From Chinchilla lanigera (taxonomy: Eukaryota > Chordata > Mammalia > Rodentia > Chinchillidae), in assembly GCF_000276665.1 (NCBI RefSeq), contig NW_004955427.1, positions 5,435,249-5,499,248 of the forward strand: a stretch of 64,000 nucleotides of DNA, in the 5' to 3' direction. Positions 58,736 to 64,000 of the stretch are shown in pieces. The position numbers and the translations under genes are program-made. Every line of letters starts with the position of its first letter. The stretch's first letter is position 1. Under the pieces are notes generated by a model, which was not told the origin of the DNA, did no database searches, and saw only the letters and a program-made list of their open reading frames with translations.

Positions 58736-59303
58736 ATTCCAAATATTATGCCAAAGGGAAACTCAGCTCTACAGATTAATAGGAAAACATATATGTGTTC
58801 CTAAGAAGTTCATTAATAAATGTTTATAATCATAGGATAGTAAATAATGTCTTATAATGAAGCCATTTAGAATCATAAAATTTTAAAAATACCTATAGGA
58901 AATATTATAATTGTTAAATGGAAATGAATATCTGGGAAGCTATTTTCAACAAATAAATGTGGAGTTAATATCATAACTGTGTAAAAGTATTTCTCTAAAG
59001 AAGTTAAAATCATTTGATCTTTCAATCTTTAATTATTTATATGTTATTATAAAAATTGTAATACAGAAGACTAAAACTTATGGAAAACATATCTCACTGT
59101 CAGTGTTAATTATCATGCTGAGTGTTACAGAATAACTACCTACTCACAAATAATTACAATATACTTGAGTGAACTGAGGATAAATAAGATGAAATTTTCT
59201 TACTTAAACATTTATATAGCAAATGTTTCATTATGCTGTTAATTAAAATAGTATGCATTTTGGTATGAAAATAATTTCATAATATTATGCAGATATCAAA
59301 ATT
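58736..59303. other. AT-rich unique DNA
   Basis: Nothing recognised. Confidence 0.5.
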
Positions 59304-59312
59304 AAGATTTAA

Positions 59313-59466
59313 CCTTTTTTTTTGGTCTTTTTGAGGCAGGGTCTCCCTTTGCAGTTCAGGCTGGCCTTGAGCTCACTTTGTAGCCCAGGCTGGCCTCAGA
59401 CTCAATGATTCTCTTGCCTCAGCCTCCCGAGTGCTGGGATTACAAGCATGTGCCACCAAGCCTGTC
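59313..59466 (-). mobile_element. B1-type SINE, antisense
   Basis: TTTTTGAGGCAGGGTCTCCC, the duplicated GTTCAGGCTGGCC / AGCCCAGGCTGGCC part, then CCTCCCGAGTGCTGGG. Flanks AAGATTTAA at 59304-59312 and 59467-59475. Confidence 0.92.
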
Positions 59467-59475
59467 AAGATTTAA

Positions 59476-61957
59476 ATTTTTGCAAGTAAAAAATATATTT
59501 ACATACAACTAAAGCATAAGAATTTATATATACTTGCATATACATAAAATATAATAAAGCATTTCTCTAATTGGAGGAATAACAGTTACCTCCAGTTGAT
59601 ATTGTTATATATACTCATTTTTGTTGTATTGTCTTTATCTACATCTTTAAATTTATGAGTTATTACTTTTGTAAATTTAAATGTTTCATTTTATTCAAAT
59701 CTCTATGCTAATATGTAGAAATACTGAAGAAAGAAACCTAAGCAAAGCTTTGAATGGCTTGTGAAGAATATATTTTGCAGACTTTTTACCTTAGAAGCTC
59801 AAATCAATAGGTAAAGTTAAATGCATTTATTCTGTCTTAGCTTTGTACTTTTTCCACCATTCATGCAGCTACATAAATCTTACAAGAGTAGGTTCCAGAT
59901 GTCTTCTCACACCTGTGCAGCCACTAAAGGCAGGTTCAATGACCAGAAGGAGAAAAATATATTAAAAAATTATTGAAGGCAGCAGCTAAAGAGTTTTGAA
60001 GACCTGGATGTTGATTTCATAATTGCCCTCATTATCTGCCTCTGTTCAACCGGAGATAACTCCTGAGGGAGCTGACAAAGCAGGGACTAAGCAATAGGTT
60101 TATGCTAGTGGGCGTGGCTTCCACACTTCTCTGCATTAGTCCTTGATTTCGAAACTATTGTGCTTCTGAATGAGATCAACAGTTGACTTGAACCGCTGAA
60201 GTATGGAGTTCACAGGTAGGAATAATAAAATGTTGGTTCTTGAGCTGAATATCTTAAATTTCAGGTTACGTAAAATATATGTCACAAAACATTTTGAATC
60301 TCTGACAATCATTTCTAATTAGGCCACTCAACAACCTGTAATATTTCAGATTATTTGCATGCAGCTAGCTTCTTCTTCCCTTTCCCTTGAACCCTCTTTC
60401 TACCTTAATTCCTTCCTTCCTACTTCCCTTTCTTCTTTCCTTCCTTCTTCCTGTCTTTACTTCCTATTATTTCCTTCCTTCTTTCCTCATTTTTCTCTTT
60501 TTCATGTTCAATTTTTAATATACTGGCTAGTGTATTATCCATCTGGCTTTGAGTGTTTCAATCTATTTAGAGTTAAGATCATATTGAATCTAGAGCTTTC
60601 AATTTTGCTTGCTTTGTAAAAAATTAATTTCATATTATGAAAATTTCAATGTGCTTGAGTATTTGTTATGAGCACAGTTTTGAATGGATATATGAAGTAT
60701 CACAATAAGTGCTTGATTAAATCCTACCAATTATATTAGCCTAAACTCCTTCACTACACAGCTGTTTTTTAACTGCCTGCCTTTATTATTAAAGCAGAAC
60801 AATGTCAAAATTTCATCTTTGAATTATTTTTTAGGAGTTGCACATGTCAGCAGAGTAATTAGAATATGAATATATATACATATATGTGTATATATATACA
60901 TATCCTGAACATATCATTTAGTTTATATGTTCTTATAGTTCAGATAGTCTAAAAAGGCATCTCCTTCATAAAAAGATTTTATTCATTAATTACACTTTAA
61001 AGAAATTGTAATGATCAATATCACATAATCTAATTGTTCTAATTTTTATTTTTCAGGTGTTTTTGTCCAAAGCTCTTTGAAATGAGAGAGGCATTAAGAA
61101 AATAATCACAAAACAACAGAAATTAGGTGACATTATAAAGCCCAGGGGGAAAAAGTAGCTAATGTATTTAATGTTTTTCTCCTATTCTTATTTGCATGTA
61201 TAAGTTTTTATCCTATCAGAAATAAAATTATGTCAGTCCTTAAGCAGGAAAAGAAATATAACTATAGATTACTATTAGAACAACTCTGAAATAGAAATTT
61301 GGGGACAGAAAATGGGTGCTCTCTGAGACTGTGAAGCCACGAGACGGAGCCCTAAGAATCCCGTCTGTGAAATTCTAGGCCTTCTGTCCTGCGGAGTTCC
61401 GTGTGATCAATACGGCATTCTCACCTTCCTCCCAAAGAGCACAATAGCTGTACTTTAGCTTTTCCCCATTATTTATCCATCTGACTCAAGATTAAAAAGT
61501 ATCAGACCATGAAAGAATTCTACTGTGTTAGAGCTCATATTACAGTAATTTCTCTTTGTTCTGTTGTGAATTCTCTTCCTTTTACTTCTTGCTTTTTTCC
61601 TTTTTTTGTATATAATGAAGTCTGAATCAGTTATTGCTGCATAAAGGCTAAGCCACTGATATGCACACCCAGAAAAATGTGATTTAGTAAAATAATAAAG
61701 CGGTGAACTTGGGTGGCGCTTTTCCTCCCAACCTTTGTCTGGCATTAATCATCTTCAGGCTTTCCCCATCCGGCAGATCAGCTCTCTCTGTTGCACAGCA
61801 GACAAATGTGATGCAGAGGCAAAATGATATGCCAAGAATTGTCAAAGTTATTAAGAGCCAAAATGAAAACAGAAGCACAAGTTTCTCTGTCTACACCATA
61901 CTATCACATTAGTATCTGCCTGTCTTATTTTTCAGATAAACCAAGCCAGCTAAGCAA
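59476..61957. other. Unique DNA with simple repeats
   Basis: Pyrimidine-rich (CCTT)n-like tract at 60363-60500 and a TA/CATA tract with inverted symmetry at 60868-60905. No gene. Confidence 0.5.
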
Positions 61958-61970
61958 AGAGCTTGCTGCT

Positions 61971-62076
61971 TTTTTTGTTTGTTTGTTTTTTGTTTTTCTC
62001 CGGTATCGGGAACCGAGCTCACGACCTTGCGCTTGCCAGACAGGCGCTTATGCCACTGAGCTAAATCCCCAGCCCC
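61971..62076 (-). mobile_element. ID SINE
   Basis: Antisense ID with GTTTG-rich tail and retained CpGs. Target duplication AGAGCTTGCTGCT (61958-61970) against AGAGCTTGCTTCT (62077-62089), 12/13. Confidence 0.93.
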
Positions 62077-62089
62077 AGAGCTTGCTTCT

Positions 62090-64000
62090 TAACTGAGTTA
62101 CTCATAGGGAATAAAATGTCAGAAAGCCGTGATGCTCTTCCCTGTGCTCTGACACAAATATCTGTAAGAAGGGGAAGGAGTTTTTCCGAGGTCAATATTG
62201 TCTTAAGGAATCTGCTTTAATTTTAAATGGGATGTAAAGTTAGAGGCATATTTAAGGAGAACAATCTCCTCACCGAAGCAGACCAGGTACTGTACGCTTT
62301 AGGTGGAAAGCAAAAGTTTACATATGGAATTAAGTTTCATAGACAAATGTCGAGAGCATACCTGGTTCTTACAGCTGTTGACAAAACACAACAAAAATTG
62401 TAAAAGACAGGGAAAGGAGTGGAGGGAACAGAGTGAAAAAATAATTAAGATGTGTTACAGACATGCATTAACTCTACACAATAAATGTGACCATTATACA
62501 CTGTAAAATGTATAATAAAAATGAAAATATTTACAACTTGACATTTTGCTATTGTCTTTTGAATTTTTTTTTGATAATTTCTTCAAGCAGTTTGTGTTTC
62601 CCTTCCCTTCCTTCTCCCTGTCCCTCTCCCTCTCAGTCTCTCTCCTTTCTGTCTTTTTAATGCCTCCTACTACAGAGCACTAATGAAACGGCATCTGGAA
62701 AAATTGGCTTTGTTTCTCACTATAGTACAAGCGAATACATCCTATGGGGAGACATGGAGTAGCTCCTTAGGTGAATGTTAAAAATGACTTATATATCAGA
62801 TCTTCTTTTCAGTAACCTCAGGGAGGATTCAAGGAAGTAGCCCTTGCTCCAGATTGGGTGTAATCATGAATTCAGGAAAGTGCTGTCACTGAGTTTTATG
62901 TGCACAGACCAGATGAGAGAAAATCTAAGGCTGTGGTTGACAAGGAAATAGTGAGCTATATTAGGTTAAGGAATTGTTCTGTCATCTTTCTGATTTAGAC
63001 AGTGTCCACATTTGCTTCTACATAGGCATTGTTATGAAGGAGTCTTCATTTGTCTTCAGCATAGTGGAGCCTAGTCTGATGCTGATGCTTTGTGAGTTTC
63101 GTCCAATAGAAGGACACAAAGGACTAGCCGTAAGACACATTTCAGCTCCAGCAACACCATGACGGGGCACTGATCTCTTTCCTACTTAACGACAGCACCA
63201 TGCCATCTTCATCCCACTTCCGTAGAAGTGATGTACTCAAGAACTACATAAGAAAAAAGAGAAGTCAGAAAAACAGAAGCTGCTGAAGTGACTGAAATGA
63301 CGTATTTTGCTATACAGAAAAGAAGAAGTTGGATGTCACAAATGGCCCAGGAAATTTAATGAATGTAGTAAGGGGCTGTGGATGTACACAGGGGGAAAAG
63401 CCAGATATAGTCATGCGCAGCATTTAATTGACCTCAAGTATAACTGAGAGTGGCCAAGCAAGAGGGAGACAGGGAGAAGAGAAAGGACAGAGGGGAGGGA
63501 GGAGGAGGGAGAGACAGCATATCTAGGAACAGGAAGTTGAGCATGGTTCAGAGAACTTTGGAGAACTTTTCAGAAGGAATTTAAGAGCCCTGAGTCCCAC
63601 CGCTTAAAAACCTTAAATGCATGTATTCCACTGGTGAGGCTTGTCGTCTGGACTCAAACTCTGGTTACAAAACAATTTTCCTTAGGTTTAGATGTCCGGG
63701 TTTGTTCACATCTTCATGCGTTTATGCATTTCCGTTTTCTCATTTCACAATACTTACAGCTACAAGTGCCACACCACGTGGAGTGCAATTTCAAACCTTA
63801 CACTTCATGCAGAAGACACACATTTTAAAAAGAATTAAAAATTTAAAATAGAAGGTTTGCTTGATATTAATGCTGCAGATCTCACTCTCATATGGAAAGC
63901 TGAGAAAACAGCAAAAAAAAAAAAAAAAAAAAAAAGAATGCAGTTGGGGAAAATAAAAGCTTAAGTTAAAACTGTGAAAATCTCCTGAGAAGGGAAAATT
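62090..64000. other. Unique DNA with simple repeats
   Basis: CT-rich run at 62600-62650, GGA-rich run at 63454-63515, and an A run at 63913-63935 with no SINE body attached. No gene recognised. Confidence 0.5.

Noticed and set aside
63913..63935. Poly(A) of a processed pseudogene
   Set aside because: No SINE, gene body or target duplication is recognisable next to the A run.
1..64000. CRISPR array, operon, prophage or other bacterial system
   Set aside because: No direct-repeat/spacer arrays, no ribosome-binding-site/ORF organisation, and dense rodent retroelements throughout.

Overview
This window looks like gene-poor mammalian nuclear DNA from a rodent. The evidence is its repeats: many short SINEs of the tRNA-derived ID type (about 14 copies), B1-type 7SL-derived SINEs (about 9 copies, some with the internal duplication seen in the mouse-related rodent clade), L1 fragments, class III (ERVL/MaLR) LTRs and a few DNA transposons. 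I cannot name the species. The sequence is mostly AT-rich, has one assembly gap (15772-16214), and shows no protein-coding gene, RNA gene, CRISPR array or bacterial feature that I can support. Every long reading frame either lies inside a repeat or looks like chance; one 87-codon frame (5543-5806, minus) is kept as a weak candidate.

Layout. 1-5 kb: a solo LTR with exact 5-bp target duplications (736-1133), a second LTR, an L1 3' end, and an old ERVL pol remnant (3370-4270). 5-9 kb: mostly unique AT-rich DNA with one LTR. 9-12 kb: a CpG-bearing antisense LTR with an ID SINE inside it, an ID with an unusual 3' tail, and another solo LTR with perfect duplications. 12-18 kb: SINEs, an ID dimer, an LTR broken by the gap, MER5-type DNA transposon sequence. 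18.7-19.5 kb: a repeat-free stretch with homeodomain-type motifs that is the best candidate for a conserved regulatory element. 20-28 kb: an antisense L1 with an 18/18 target duplication, LTR pieces, a hAT element, and a GC-rich block made of internal tandem repeats. 28-38 kb: AT-rich DNA, an antisense MaLR (LTR plus internal region), and a sense MaLR-like LTR followed by a primer-binding-site-like sequence. 40-45 kb: three copies of an unclassified AT-rich retroposon (here called family R1), one nested in a 2.9-kb L1. 45-64 kb: an antisense LTR with internal duplication, more SINEs, an L1 with inverted 5' end, and a duplicated SINE/L1 junction.

The most interesting signal is family R1: five copies in one window, three with target-site duplications and A-rich 3' ends, one dimeric, and two carrying inversions. 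It behaves like something mobilised by L1 machinery, but I do not recognise it as a named SINE or LINE. Nothing here forms a pathway or operon; the window records successive transposon insertions in non-coding DNA.
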